The position numbers were made by a program, and so were the translations under genes. Of a stretch of 64,000 bases of DNA, positions 9,201 to 17,174 are shown piece after piece. Position 1 is the stretch's first letter. Each line of letters begins with the position of its first letter. The DNA is taken from contig CAZIVR010000001.1 in assembly GCA_964542745.1 (NCBI GenBank), forward strand, positions 47,731-111,730, given 5' to 3'. This DNA comes from DATKAB01 sp964542745. Lineage in GTDB: Bacteria > Eisenbacteria > RBG-16-71-46. The notes beneath the pieces were generated by a model. That model did not search any database. It saw nothing but the letters and a program-made list of their open reading frames with translations, and was not told the origin of the DNA.

Positions 9201-10305
9201 CCGGGCCGCCGGTGGCGCCGATCGCGTTCCAGGTATAGGTCAGGAACGTCGGACTGAAGGCGATTCGGCGAGCGTGGCTCAGGAGGTTGCCGCCTTCATC
9301 GAGCCCTCCGAATACGACGAGGGTGAGGTTCGAGTCTTTGACCGCGATCGCCGAGTGATCGGTCCGGCGAGGCTGTACGCCGCCCCCGGGCTGGATCTTG
9401 ACCCAGTTGTACGTCTGGCCGGCCCCGAGCTGGTTGCGATCCTGCATCAGTCGCCACAGGTCGTTCGCGGGTCCGGTCGCGGTCGTTCCACCGAACACCG
9501 TGAGCCCGTTGAACCCGAGGATCCCGGTCATCTCGGTCGCCGTGTGTCCGCTGCGCGGCGCGGGGCGGCCGTCCGGTCCCGCCGTGGGCAGCACGGGAGT
9601 GTCCCACTCGCCGTCGGGAATGGGCTCGAACCGCTGCAACGAGTCCGCAACGGGGCTCGCGGGCGGCGAGCCATTGCGGTCGCCGAACAGCACGCGATGC
9701 CGGGGGTGCTGGTTGCCGCTCACCACCAGGCCCTTGCCGGATCGCAGCGTGGCGACCGACGCGTACCAACGCCAGTCGTTCATCAGGGACGGCACCGACC
9801 AGCTCCCGATCCCGCTGGATCCCGAGCCCGAGTGGAACACGTGCGCCTTGTTCTCGCCGTATTGCTTGGTCACCGGATGGGTGCCGCTTGCGAACAGAAC
9901 CGCGCCATTGTCGCCGATTGCGGCGTGCCCGCTGCAGAACAGGTCCATGCTGGCGGTCGGCGCGTCGAGCTGCGCGAAGTTAGCGTCCGGGAAGTCCGAA
10001 CATCCGTCGTTGCCGGGTGTCCAGCCCCACTGGCCGCCCAGCATCACGTCGGGCCCAAGCAGCTGCTTGTGGAACCAGAGGACGCGGCTGTGGTGCGGGT
10101 TGCCGTCGCCCTTCAGCAGCAGGAGGTGCACGGCGTAGCGTTCGCTGTGGCCGCGGCTCCAGTCCCGGGTCGGAGACCACGCGCCAAGGTCGGCCGCGGC
10201 AAGGCCGACCATGACGGCCAGCGAGGCGGCAATGCCGGCAAAGTAGGCGAGGGAGAGTGGGCGAACTCGGAACCCTGACAGGACAAGGCGAGACGGACGC
10301 GACAT
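6256..10305 (-). CDS. galactose-oxidase/glyoxal-oxidase-like secreted protein with inserted kelch block and sorting domain
   Basis: This 1349-residue protein has a signal-anchor-like hydrophobic stretch at about 17-39. Residues 119-200 and 565-925 resemble the copper-radical-oxidase propeller. C124 (MDLFCSGH) and Y181 (RWYASVATL) match the Cys228-Tyr272 cofactor pair of galactose oxidase. H769 (GDHST) and H860 (TTHSMDMNQRFIPL) match His496 and His581, but the axial Tyr495 is replaced by D768. Residues ~248-550 are five extra kelch repeats (GHTA...VFGG) placed within the propeller. Residues ~925-1040 look like fibronectin III; the last ~85 are a FlgD-Ig sorting tail. GGAGG precedes the ATG by 6 bp. 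Oxidase activity is doubtful without the tyrosine. Confidence 0.85.
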   Translation of the reverse strand: MSRPSRLVLSGFRVRPLSLAYFAGIAASLAVMVGLAAADLGAWSPTRDWSRGHSERYAVHLLLLKGDGNPHHSRVLWFHKQLLGPDVMLGGQWGWTPGNDGCSDFPDANFAQLDAPTASMDLFCSGHAAIGDNGAVLFASGTHPVTKQYGENKAHVFHSGSGSSGIGSWSVPSLMNDWRWYASVATLRSGKGLVVSGNQHPRHRVLFGDRNGSPPASPVADSLQRFEPIPDGEWDTPVLPTAGPDGRPAPRSGHTATEMTGILGFNGLTVFGGTTATGPANDLWRLMQDRNQLGAGQTYNWVKIQPGGGVQPRRTDHSAIAVKDSNLTLVVFGGLDEGGNLLSHARRIAFSPTFLTYTWNAIGATGGPAARYGHTAIYDETMVSDTLRKRMIVFGGATSHNGTPTDQNVYELRFNPSDPANPTWHTMVREELGDGQPAARLWHTLSADNKPRNFDASHSNAHAALLYGGKLGDLSYSDELWALWLFGDGRYGWKLLSGGGTSPGARARHSAVLDRNQGGSRLYVYGGERASGGSVVPADSKSYIVDPWASDNSWKQWSDLGFSLRGHTASLDPFAEIARSPEVYDPATNQWTLHSNARMFQGSYPPLFVVPGADSGGSRVININTDDMRAYWSDFPATGQAAQWDTLHDNRLLFRPKTGVQYLPGKIMLAGGSDAGNAITGRTITFNTASFDSAWVASEDMAPRSHHNLVLLPNGKVLAVGGNNVFDNVSAGPVKRPQIWTPGTSGGGTWTSMTGSDRLAEQGTIRGDHSTAILLPDGRVLSAGGENQGPGDTQADADKRLAQLFCPPYLFDSGGNPITTRPQIQGAPAEITWGTAFTVCVDNTASIQSACLMRPGATTHSMDMNQRFIPLTILAKKSSPARLHLTTPDSPDAAPPGDYLLFVLGTSQSADVPSIARWVRVNSSTTPAPDELDLTADLITCSTIGPLRWAAPGDSGCSGKAQEYEVRWSLAPISASNFAAASLIPGVPDPATGGTSQTAGTLTDLEPGTLVYVAGRTRSTSGHWSPLAYAEFGTLTSCGGSGAGASAERTRGEGDGVPDPSAPARGATALRGLAERHALASAATTSRLVAGHAGEAEPRWQLTIEDFAEDPARLAATERAMVAESFSEAEGWVTDVTTPLLPGRAGVRALPGMGRLVFPAGATLESVVLAPRRYALTGANHSRLGDLSGAADGSAAADFVAGDTLTIGFAPATSPGEGEDCLFVVRVPGAALASGARGPSRGPVSGREPASDVAAAPMEFALHPVRPNPFASSATIGFDLPRASRVRIEIFDVQGRRVAELLDRQLPAGRHSAMWDGRLDAGGRAGAGVYLCRITAGGFVAERRVTRLP

Positions 10306-10504
10306 GGCGGCCTCCGCTTGGCATGACGTGGTGGACGATCAAAGAACCACGCGGGCCGTCGCGAAAGTCGTACCGGGATGAGGAACCTCGGCGGCGACGC
10401 GGAATGAAGAAAGGCTGGATCCACCCCGGGCACTGTGTCAACGTCTTTATCGCTTCCGGCCCCTCTTGGGGTCGGGTGGACATTCACTGAAGGACACGTT
10501 CTCG
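10306..10504. promoter_or_regulatory. divergent intergenic region between two secreted-protein genes
   Basis: This 199-bp spacer separates the start of the oxidase-like gene (minus) from the start of the repeat protein at 10505 (plus), so it must hold both promoters. Ribosome-binding sites are clear on both sides: GGAGG for 10305 and GAAGGA at 10489-10494 for 10505. A TTGACA lies on the minus strand near 10455-10460, but no convincing -10 follows it. Confidence 0.4.
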
Positions 10505-12484
10505 ATGATGCCCCGGCTGACCCCATCACTGGCCCTGGGGACCCTCCTGGCCACGACTTCTGCTCCCACCTCCGCCCTGGCTCAGTGGCAGCCAGACGGC
10601 GTGGCGGTAAGTGGGGCCTCGGGCGGGATCAACCTGGTGATCGCGGACGGCGAAGGGGGTGGCTACTTCGGGTGGCGCAACGGCGCCAACGCCGGCGATG
10701 TCTGGATTCAGCGGCTGGACGCGTTCGGACTCCCGCCCTTTGGCTGGCAAGCGGGCGGAATCCCCTTGGCGCTTCTCCCGGAATCTCAAGATCTCGTCGA
10801 GATCACTCGTGACGGCACCGGCGGCCTGCTGGTGCTCTGGGAGCACAACATCAACGACGCGCCGACCAGTGCGGATCTCTTCGTCCAGCGCGTGCTTGGC
10901 GACGGCTCGATCGCTCCCGGTTGGCCCGCGCCTGGCCTCCGGATACTCGCTCCCGGACAGCAGACTCTCTCGGGAATCGCCTCGGATGGCGCGGGCGGAG
11001 CGTACATCGTGTGGCAGGACGACCGTGCCTGGGCCACTCGGCGCTACGACGTGTACGCGCTCCATCTGCTTGCCGATGGCAGCATCGCGCCCGGCTGGCC
11101 CGCGGATGGGCTCCCGATCGCGGCACTTCCGGGACACAACGCCGGTCCGCTCATTGTCTCGGATGGAGTCGGCGGGGCGTTCATCCTCTGGGCCGACGAT
11201 CGCAACAACCCGGGCGGCGTGGGGGATACTTACGGCGTGCGGATCAACGGCGACGGCACGCTGGCCCCGGGCTGGGTCGCGAACGGCAATCGGCTGACCG
11301 TGCTCCAGCCACGCCGGGGTCTGGTGCCCGACGAATCGGGCGGGATCTACCTGTGGACCACCAATGCGGGCGCCACGCCGGGCTTCGACAACGAATACTT
11401 CCTCTACCGGTTCACGGCCGCGGGCGCGCCGTCACCGGGGTGGCCCGCGAACGGCGTGCTGCTGTGCAGCGTGCCGGGGGACCGGGCCGCCACCTCGATG
11501 GAGCCGGACGGACAGGGCGGGGTGCTGCTGGCCTGGTACGACTACCGGCCGCCCTACGACCAGAGTTGCGGGGAGATTTTCGCCCTGCGGGTGCTGCCGA
11601 GCGGAGCGCGGGCGCCGGGCTGGAGCGCGAACGGATCGCTGGTGAGCGATCCGACCAACTCGACCTGCGAATACACGCCGGGAATCACCCGGGACGAGAT
11701 GGGCGGCGCGTACATCGTGTGGACCATGAACGGGCCCTCCCAGGTGCAGCACCTGACCGCGAGCGGCCTGCCCGCGCCGGGCTGGCCGCCCTTCGGGGTG
11801 AGACTGGCTTCGTCGGGGGCGCAGAACGATCCCCAGATCGCGGCCGATGGCGAGGGGGGTGCGATCGTGGCGTGGTCGGAGGCGTGTTGCGGGCGGCTGC
11901 GGGTGTGGGCGCAGAAATACGTGCCGACCGGGATCGTGGCGGCGAGCCTGTCGCTGGTGAGCTCGGTCGCCGAGCGCGGGCGGGTGAGCCTCGAGTGGTT
12001 CGCGGCGAATGGCGCCGGGCTCGCGGCCACGGTGGAGCGCCGCGAGGGCGACGAGGCATGGCGTCCGCTCGCGAACCTCACCGCCGATGGCACCGGGCAC
12101 CTGCGCTACGAGGATCGGGACGTGACGCCGGGGGCGCGGTACCGCTATCGCCTCGCCTACCGCGACGGAGGAGCGGCGATGCACAGCGCCGAGACGCTCG
12201 TGGAGACGCCGGCAGCACTGGAACTGGCGCTCGAAGGGTTCCGGCCCAACCCGGCGGTGGGGCCGCCGCTGGTGTCGTTCACGCTGGCGCGATCCGCCCA
12301 CGGCACGCTCGAGCTCTACGACCTCGCCGGGCGGCGCATGGCATGGCGCGACCTCGACGGGCTGCCTGCTGGCAGGCACGTGGTGCGGTTCGAGAGCCAC
12401 CCGTCGCTGGCGCCGGGAGCGTATGTCATACGGCTCACGCACGCTGGCCGGGTGACCGCGGCTCGAGGCGTCGTGGTCAGATGA
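10505..12484 (+). CDS. secreted repeat (propeller-like) protein with C-terminal sorting domain
   Basis: The 659-residue product begins with a signal peptide ending near SALAQW (about residue 27). It then has tandem units of about 45-55 residues that repeat patterns such as SDGAGGAYIVWQDDR and GSIAPGWPADG, likely blades of a beta-propeller. I do not know the family. A region around residues 480-560 resembles a fibronectin-III-like module (VERREGDEAWRPL), and the end is a FlgD-Ig/type IX-like tail (FRPNPAVG, YDLAGRRM, GAYVIRLTHAG). The start at 10505 is chosen because GAAGGA lies 10 bp upstream; an adjacent ATG at 10508 is possible. Function unknown, probably a surface or secreted protein. Confidence 0.8.
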   Translation: MMPRLTPSLALGTLLATTSAPTSALAQWQPDGVAVSGASGGINLVIADGEGGGYFGWRNGANAGDVWIQRLDAFGLPPFGWQAGGIPLALLPESQDLVEITRDGTGGLLVLWEHNINDAPTSADLFVQRVLGDGSIAPGWPAPGLRILAPGQQTLSGIASDGAGGAYIVWQDDRAWATRRYDVYALHLLADGSIAPGWPADGLPIAALPGHNAGPLIVSDGVGGAFILWADDRNNPGGVGDTYGVRINGDGTLAPGWVANGNRLTVLQPRRGLVPDESGGIYLWTTNAGATPGFDNEYFLYRFTAAGAPSPGWPANGVLLCSVPGDRAATSMEPDGQGGVLLAWYDYRPPYDQSCGEIFALRVLPSGARAPGWSANGSLVSDPTNSTCEYTPGITRDEMGGAYIVWTMNGPSQVQHLTASGLPAPGWPPFGVRLASSGAQNDPQIAADGEGGAIVAWSEACCGRLRVWAQKYVPTGIVAASLSLVSSVAERGRVSLEWFAANGAGLAATVERREGDEAWRPLANLTADGTGHLRYEDRDVTPGARYRYRLAYRDGGAAMHSAETLVETPAALELALEGFRPNPAVGPPLVSFTLARSAHGTLELYDLAGRRMAWRDLDGLPAGRHVVRFESHPSLAPGAYVIRLTHAGRVTAARGVVVR

Positions 12485-12526
12485 GCCAGGTCTTCGCGCG
12501 CTCGATGCAGCGCCCGATCGCCCGCG

Positions 12527-13555
12527 CTAGAGACTGAGCACCAGCTTCCCGAACGCTTGCCGCGCTTCGAGCTTCTCGTGGGCGCGGCGGGCTTCGGCGA
12601 GCGGGAACACCTGATCCACCACCGGCACGAGCCGCCCGTCGCGCACGAAGCGCAGCACCTCGACCAGTTCCGAGCGGCGGCCCATCCAAGAGCCCATCAG
12701 GGTGAGGTGGCGGCCGAACAGCGGGTTGATGCCGAGCGACACGGCGCTGCCGATGGTGGCGCCGCAGGTCACGAGCCGGCCGTTCTTCGCAAGGGAGGCC
12801 GCGGCCTGCTCGAACACGTAGCCGCCGACGTGCTCGAAGGCCACCTCGACGCCCTTCCTGCCCGTGAGCGCGCGCACCTGCTTCGCGAAATCCTGATCGG
12901 CATGGCTCACCACGTCGTGCGCGCCGAGGGCGCGAGCGCGCTCGAGCTTGGCGTCGCTGCCGGCGGTGGCGATGACGCGCGCGCCGATCAGGCGTGCGAT
13001 CTGGATGGCGGCGCTGCCCACGCCGCTGCCGCCGCCGATCACGAGCACGTCCTCGCCCGCCTGGAGCTTCGCGCGCCCGACCAGCATGTGCCAGGCCGTG
13101 AGGAACACCAGCGGCACGGCGGCGGCCTGCTCCCAGCTCAGGTTTTCGGGGTACGGCAGGCAGTTGGCGGCCGGCACGGCGACGAGTTCCGCGTAGCCGC
13201 CATTGCGCCGCCGGCCGAGCACGTCGTAGTCGCGGCAAAGATTGTCGTCGCCGGCCACGCACGCGGGGCAGGAGCCGCACGAGAGCGTGGGCAGCACCAG
13301 CACGCGGTCGCCGGGTTTCACGTTCCGTGCGGCAGGCCCGGCTTCGCGCACCACGCCCACCACGTCGTTGCCGAGCACGTGCGGCATCTCGATCTCGAGC
13401 CCCGGCAGCCCGCGCCGCACCCACAGGTCGAGGTGGTTGATCCCGCAGGCCCTCACTTCGACGAGCACGTCGCCTGCCGCGAGGGCGGGCTCGGGAAGCT
13501 CGCGCGGCTCCAGCACCTCGGGACCGCCATGGCGGTCGAACACCACGGCCTTCAT
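12527..13555 (-). CDS. zinc-type medium-chain dehydrogenase/quinone oxidoreductase
   Basis: From ATG 13555 (MKAVVFDRHGG) the protein has 342 residues, the usual length for the MDR superfamily. Structural-zinc cysteines are at C93, C96, C99 and C107 (CGSCPACVAGDDNLC). The catalytic-site region keeps C37 (VRACGINHLD), but the usual His-Glu pair reads N63-D64 (LGNDVVG), so the catalytic zinc site is altered. The dinucleotide-binding motif GGGSGVG is at 174-180. It should reduce or oxidise a carbonyl or quinone with NAD(P)H in the cytoplasm; the substrate cannot be told. The frame extends to an ATG at 13615 overlapping the previous gene's stop. The family start and a GGAG upstream favour 13555. 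Confidence 0.85.
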   Translation of the reverse strand: MKAVVFDRHGGPEVLEPRELPEPALAAGDVLVEVRACGINHLDLWVRRGLPGLEIEMPHVLGNDVVGVVREAGPAARNVKPGDRVLVLPTLSCGSCPACVAGDDNLCRDYDVLGRRRNGGYAELVAVPAANCLPYPENLSWEQAAAVPLVFLTAWHMLVGRAKLQAGEDVLVIGGGSGVGSAAIQIARLIGARVIATAGSDAKLERARALGAHDVVSHADQDFAKQVRALTGRKGVEVAFEHVGGYVFEQAAASLAKNGRLVTCGATIGSAVSLGINPLFGRHLTLMGSWMGRRSELVEVLRFVRDGRLVPVVDQVFPLAEARRAHEKLEARQAFGKLVLSL

Positions 13556-13607
13556 CCGGCGCGCGGGCTCCGATTCGTACACCCAGCGGCGCTCGGGCTC
13601 GCTCCGC

Positions 13608-14459
13608 TCACTCATCGAACGACACCGTGGGCTCCTCGTAGAAGCGCACCTTGCGCGCGGCGAGCTTCGCGGCCACCCACTCGGCGAGCCAGCGGTTCTT
13701 CCCGGCGAGCGGCTCGTCGGAGGCGAGCCGCTCGATCGGCACGTCGAGCCTGAGCGCCCGCCAGCGGATCAGGTGGCGGGTGATCCCGGCCGGGAGCCGC
13801 GCGCCGGTGGTGGCCAGCTCCACGACCTCGGCCGGTTCGAAGTGCGGGTAGACGACCAGCGCGGTGGTGCCGGGGTGGCGGTCGCTGGCGTCGGCGAACT
13901 CGTCGCTCGGCACGCGCACGTAGCGCTGGCGCTCGCGGTAGAGGTCCACCACCCGGTTGAGGAGCGCGTTGCGCTCGCCGATATCGGCGCCGCCGTGAAG
14001 CGTGTCGGTCGAGCCGTCGGCGTAGGCCACGAACGCGAGCGCCTCGCGGCGCGCGAGCAGCGCGCGCGCGTGCAGCAGCGGCTCTTCGCGAACCGTGAGT
14101 CCGGCGATGCCGCGCAGGCCGGCTTCGAGCTCGGCGCGCGGCATCTCGCCCAGGGCGTGGCTCCACGTGGAGAGCTTGACCGCGGGCTCGGCGTAGTCCA
14201 CGACCTGCACCACGAGGTGCGGGAACTTCGCCTCGCGCGCCGCGGTCACGCGGTTCGCGCCATCGAGAACGATGAAGCGCCCGTCGCCGCCCGGAAGCGC
14301 CGCCACGATCGGCGGGTTCTTGAGGTGGGCCTCACTGCGCAGCCGCTCGGCGAGCGGCGCGAGGCGTTTGGCGTCGTGGCGCTCGTGCGGCACCAGCGCC
14401 TCGACCGCGACGAAGCGCAGGTCGGGCAGGCGATGATCGGAAACCGGCAGCCGGGTCAT
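13608..14459 (-). CDS. ParB/SbnI-like protein, possible free serine kinase
   Basis: The 283-residue product has an N-terminal ParB/sulfiredoxin-like domain. ALVPHE places E26, LKNPPIV follows at 46-52, and VLDGANR is at 64-70. This combination is typical of the SbnI/SerK group, which phosphorylate free L-serine, rather than of chromosome-partitioning ParB, which is followed by a KorB-type DNA-binding domain. That kinase activity is family knowledge, not shown here. Neighbours (methyltransferase upstream, dehydrogenase downstream) do not reveal a pathway. TAGATT sits 8 bp before the ATG and no Shine-Dalgarno is visible, so a leaderless internal transcript is possible. Confidence 0.65.
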   Translation of the reverse strand: MTRLPVSDHRLPDLRFVAVEALVPHERHDAKRLAPLAERLRSEAHLKNPPIVAALPGGDGRFIVLDGANRVTAAREAKFPHLVVQVVDYAEPAVKLSTWSHALGEMPRAELEAGLRGIAGLTVREEPLLHARALLARREALAFVAYADGSTDTLHGGADIGERNALLNRVVDLYRERQRYVRVPSDEFADASDRHPGTTALVVYPHFEPAEVVELATTGARLPAGITRHLIRWRALRLDVPIERLASDEPLAGKNRWLAEWVAAKLAARKVRFYEEPTVSFDE

Positions 14460-14475
14460 GGCGCCGGAATCTACC

Positions 14476-15261
14476 TCAGGCGGACCGGGAGGGCTCGGCC
14501 GCGGGGCGCCGCGCCCGGTACAGCGCGAATCCCATCGTGTCGCGCCCCCAGCGGCGGTAGAGCGCGTGCCACGAGCGGCTGCGGGCGAGGAACGCCTCGC
14601 GGTCGGGGTCGGCCGGGTGGGCCTCGAAGTGGCGCTCGATGTTCGCGGCGTAGCGGTCTTCGTACGCGTCCCACTCGGCCTCGGTGCTGGCCGCCTCGTC
14701 GAGCAGCTCGAAGCCCGCCGCGGCCAGCGCCGCGCGGTTGTCCTCGAGGGTGCCCAGTTCGTCGCGCGAGCCGCCGAAGCCGGCGAGGTACTCGGGTTCG
14801 GGTTCGCGTTTCCAGTAGCCGTGCCCGAGCAGGAGCCGGCCGCCCGGGGCGAGCCGCCGGTGGAGCGCCGCGAGCGCCTCCGGAAGCGCGCCCAGGGCGT
14901 GCGCCGAGCCCACGCACATCGCGAGGTCGAAGGTGCGGGAGCCCGCGAGCGCCGTCGCGGCCGCGCCCTCGATCCACTCGATGCCGCCGCCGGCGCCGGG
15001 CGCGCCCCCCGCCGCGGCGCGGGCGCGGGCCTCGTCGAGGAACGTTGGGTTCAGGTCCACACCGGTGCCGCGCGCGCCCCAGCGGGCGACCACCCGCACC
15101 AGCAGTTCGCCTTTTCCGCACCCCACGTCGAGCACCCGCGCGCCGGGTTCGAGTTCGAGCGCCTCCACGAAGCGGCTGAGGGTCCCGGCGCCGAGCGGGT
15201 TGCAGAAGTCGTGCGTCGCGTGGGCGAGGGTCGTGAAGCGATAGGGGTTCGCTCCGCTCAT
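14476..15261 (-). CDS. class I SAM-dependent methyltransferase
   Basis: The 261-residue protein shows Rossmann methyltransferase motif I (VLDVGCGKG, residues 43-51). A glycine-acidic pair at the end of strand 2 (GTGVDLN) and a motif resembling LAPGGRLLLG later in the fold follow. The C-terminal part contains LEDNRAALAAAGFELL, as seen in small-molecule methyltransferases. The substrate is unknown. The ATG at 15261 overlaps the TGA of the upstream outer-membrane-like gene as ATGA, giving coupled translation; longer readings of the frame upstream are antisense-like and were rejected. It is probably cytoplasmic and part of the same transcript as the gene before it. Confidence 0.85.
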   Translation of the reverse strand: MSGANPYRFTTLAHATHDFCNPLGAGTLSRFVEALELEPGARVLDVGCGKGELLVRVVARWGARGTGVDLNPTFLDEARARAAAGGAPGAGGGIEWIEGAAATALAGSRTFDLAMCVGSAHALGALPEALAALHRRLAPGGRLLLGHGYWKREPEPEYLAGFGGSRDELGTLEDNRAALAAAGFELLDEAASTEAEWDAYEDRYAANIERHFEAHPADPDREAFLARSRSWHALYRRWGRDTMGFALYRARRPAAEPSRSA

Positions 15262-16145
15262 CGCTCCCACGCCAGGGTCGCGCCGATTCGGGCGAAGGGC
15301 CCGCCCAGGTCGAGGTCGCGTCCCGCCACGAAGTCGCGCAGCTCGTCGTCGAAGTCGAAGGCGAAGCGCGAGCCCCCCGACTGGCTCGACGCGCGGGTGC
15401 CGCTGTAGGAGAGGGGCGTCCGGTGGTGGCGCCAGCCGGCCGCGAAGCGGAGCCCGAGCGGACCGTCGCCGGCCACGACGCCGAGCTCGAGCGAGCCCGC
15501 GAAGCCGTGGCCCTTGCCGAGCGCCGTGCCGCCCGGGGCCGAGAACTGGAGCCGCGCGCTCCCCACGCCGGCCGCGGCCTGCGCGTAGGCCGACGTGCCG
15601 CGGCGCGCGCCGGGCAGCGTCCAGCGCGCGGCGACCAGCCAGGCGTTGCTGGTGGCGTCCGCCTCGGTCGGGTATTCGGCCAGCGCGCCGCCGCCCGAGG
15701 CCTCGCGCACCGCGAACTCGGACTTGCCCGTGGGCCGGTCGTACTGGATCCCGGCGAAGAGGCCGGGCCGGAGCCTCGCGAGGATCGCGGCCTCGAACGA
15801 CGTGGTGGTGGCCGGGAGGTTGGAGGTGGTGACGGCGAGTCCCGAGGCGCGCGCGCCGGACTCGAGGCTCGCCACGCCGTCGTTCCACTCGCCCATCCCG
15901 GCCCACGCCTGCTGGAGCGCGAGCTCGGCGACGAAACCGCGCGTGGCCCGCGCCTCGGCGCGCGGGGGAGGAGACGCCGGGTAGGCCGGAGGCTCGGCCG
16001 CCGTGGCTGCAGTCGGTGCGCTCCCCGCCGGGGCCGCGAAGGCGAGCGCGGCGATCGCGAACGCCGTGGCCGCGCGCCCCAAAGCGCGGCGGCCACTCGC
16101 GGAGTCGCGGGTGGCCGCCGGGGCCGGGATTCCGGCTCGCGTCAA
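15258..16145 (-). CDS. outer-membrane beta-barrel-like protein
   Basis: The product (~295 residues from TTG 16145) has a hydrophobic Ala-rich segment followed by alternating beta strands. Motifs such as GFVAELALQQAWAGMGEW and LRPGLFAGIQYDRP, and a terminal strand ending in GATLAWER, suggest an 8-12-stranded outer-membrane barrel. No ATG or GTG is available. TTG at 16145 overlaps the previous stop as TTGA and lies inside an 88-bp repeat. TTG at 16082 would give a more compact signal peptide (GRAATAFAIAALAFAAPAGS). I chose 16145 for coupling, with low confidence in the exact start. Function unknown. Confidence 0.65.
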   Translation of the reverse strand: MTRAGIPAPAATRDSASGRRALGRAATAFAIAALAFAAPAGSAPTAATAAEPPAYPASPPPRAEARATRGFVAELALQQAWAGMGEWNDGVASLESGARASGLAVTTSNLPATTTSFEAAILARLRPGLFAGIQYDRPTGKSEFAVREASGGGALAEYPTEADATSNAWLVAARWTLPGARRGTSAYAQAAAGVGSARLQFSAPGGTALGKGHGFAGSLELGVVAGDGPLGLRFAAGWRHHRTPLSYSGTRASSQSGGSRFAFDFDDELRDFVAGRDLDLGGPFARIGATLAWER

Positions 16146-16209
16146 CGGTACAGCGCTTTCATCCGGCCCCACGACACCGCGGTGGCCGGCACCGCGTCCT
16201 GGATCGAGA
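16122..16209. repeat. 88-bp perfect direct repeat, copy 1
   Basis: Every base from 16122 to 16209 is identical to 17087-17174 (offset 965 bp); the flanking bases differ. The repeat covers the last ~22 codons of the secreted paralogue ending at 16142 and about 20 bp beyond it. Those 20 bp contain the presumed TTG start region of the next gene. It marks a tandem duplication or later gene conversion. Confidence 0.95.
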
Positions 16210-17074
16210 CCTGGTGAACGGCGCCGCCCTCGTATCTCACATCCGCGACGTAGATCGTCGAATTGTTGAACAGAACCAGATCCAGCGGCTGCGTAAAGTT
16301 GGCTGTTCCCATGTAAGCCAGCGCCTCGAGCCGCGTGCCCCCCGGAGCGTGGACCGAAAGCACTCCATTGACATACACGCCCCAGGAGATGGCGAAAATA
16401 CGTCCCGAGTTGTCCACGTCGATGCCCCGAACGCTCGAATTGATCACGGTGGGGATGGATCCCAGCGGGACGCCGTCCTCGTTGAACTTGAATACGAGTC
16501 CGTTGACATCCCCGGCGAGATAGACCACGCCATTTCGGACCGCAAGAACGCATGCGGCGGTGGTGAGCGACCACGATGCGGTCAGCGCCCCCGTCGTGTC
16601 CCAGCGACGGATCGTGGTCACACCGCTGTTGTTCGTGGCGATAAAAATACGATCTGCCGAACCGAGCTTGGGGGTGGACCAACCGTGGGTTCCTCTCGGC
16701 ACCGGCCAAGCGCTGAGGACTCGACCGGAATCATTCATCAGGATGAGGCGGGGAAAGGCACCACCAAGGTCGAGCGTGAGGAGCCGACCATCCGACATTC
16801 TCAAAGCGCCATGGTGGCTGGAAATCTGGTCGTCGCCCGGCCACTGAGAGGCGACGCGCGACAGGAGCAGGCTCCAGGACTCGCTGTAGCGAAACATTGC
16901 TCCGGAGTCCGTGAGCAACAGCGTTCCATCGCCGGCGTCTGCGATCGCACGGGTGTTCGTGCCCGGATAGATCGTCCGCTGGAAGTGCAGGATCTGGGCG
17001 CGCACCTCGGTCGCCGCTCCCGCGAGCGCGACGAGCAGGAGTGCGGGGATCAGGCACGCGGGGTTCGTCTTCAT
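16142..17074 (-). CDS. secreted propeller-like protein, tandem paralogue A
   Basis: The 310-residue product starts at ATG 17074 with GGAG a few bases upstream. It has a signal peptide ending near EVRAQ (about residue 25). Regular beta repeats follow (DAGDGTLLLTDSG, VRNGVVYLAGD, VDNSGRIFAIS), suggesting an NHL/WD-like propeller. It is clearly homologous along its length to the next gene upstream (17107-18063); the last 22 residues are identical, ending in VSWGRMKALYR. There is no sorting domain. I do not recognise the family. It lies in the same transcript direction as its paralogue with a 32-bp gap. Confidence 0.8.
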   Translation of the reverse strand: MKTNPACLIPALLLVALAGAATEVRAQILHFQRTIYPGTNTRAIADAGDGTLLLTDSGAMFRYSESWSLLLSRVASQWPGDDQISSHHGALRMSDGRLLTLDLGGAFPRLILMNDSGRVLSAWPVPRGTHGWSTPKLGSADRIFIATNNSGVTTIRRWDTTGALTASWSLTTAACVLAVRNGVVYLAGDVNGLVFKFNEDGVPLGSIPTVINSSVRGIDVDNSGRIFAISWGVYVNGVLSVHAPGGTRLEALAYMGTANFTQPLDLVLFNNSTIYVADVRYEGGAVHQVSIQDAVPATAVSWGRMKALYR

Positions 17075-17086
17075 GATTCGCTCCGA

Positions 17087-17174
17087 GGCCGGGATTCCGG
17101 CTCGCGTCAACGGTACAGCGCTTTCATCCGGCCCCACGACACCGCGGTGGCCGGCACCGCGTCCTGGATCGAGA
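17087..17174. repeat. 88-bp perfect direct repeat, copy 2
   Basis: Identical to 16122-16209. Here it covers the end of paralogue B and the short spacer before the ATG of paralogue A. The equivalent TTG in this copy is also in frame with the downstream gene, showing how the repeat carries a potential start region with it. Confidence 0.95.

Noticed and set aside
13608..14459. Chromosome-partitioning ParB
   Set aside because: Only the ParB/Srx-like catalytic fold is present. No helix-turn-helix DNA-binding domain, no parA and no parS-like palindrome were seen nearby.
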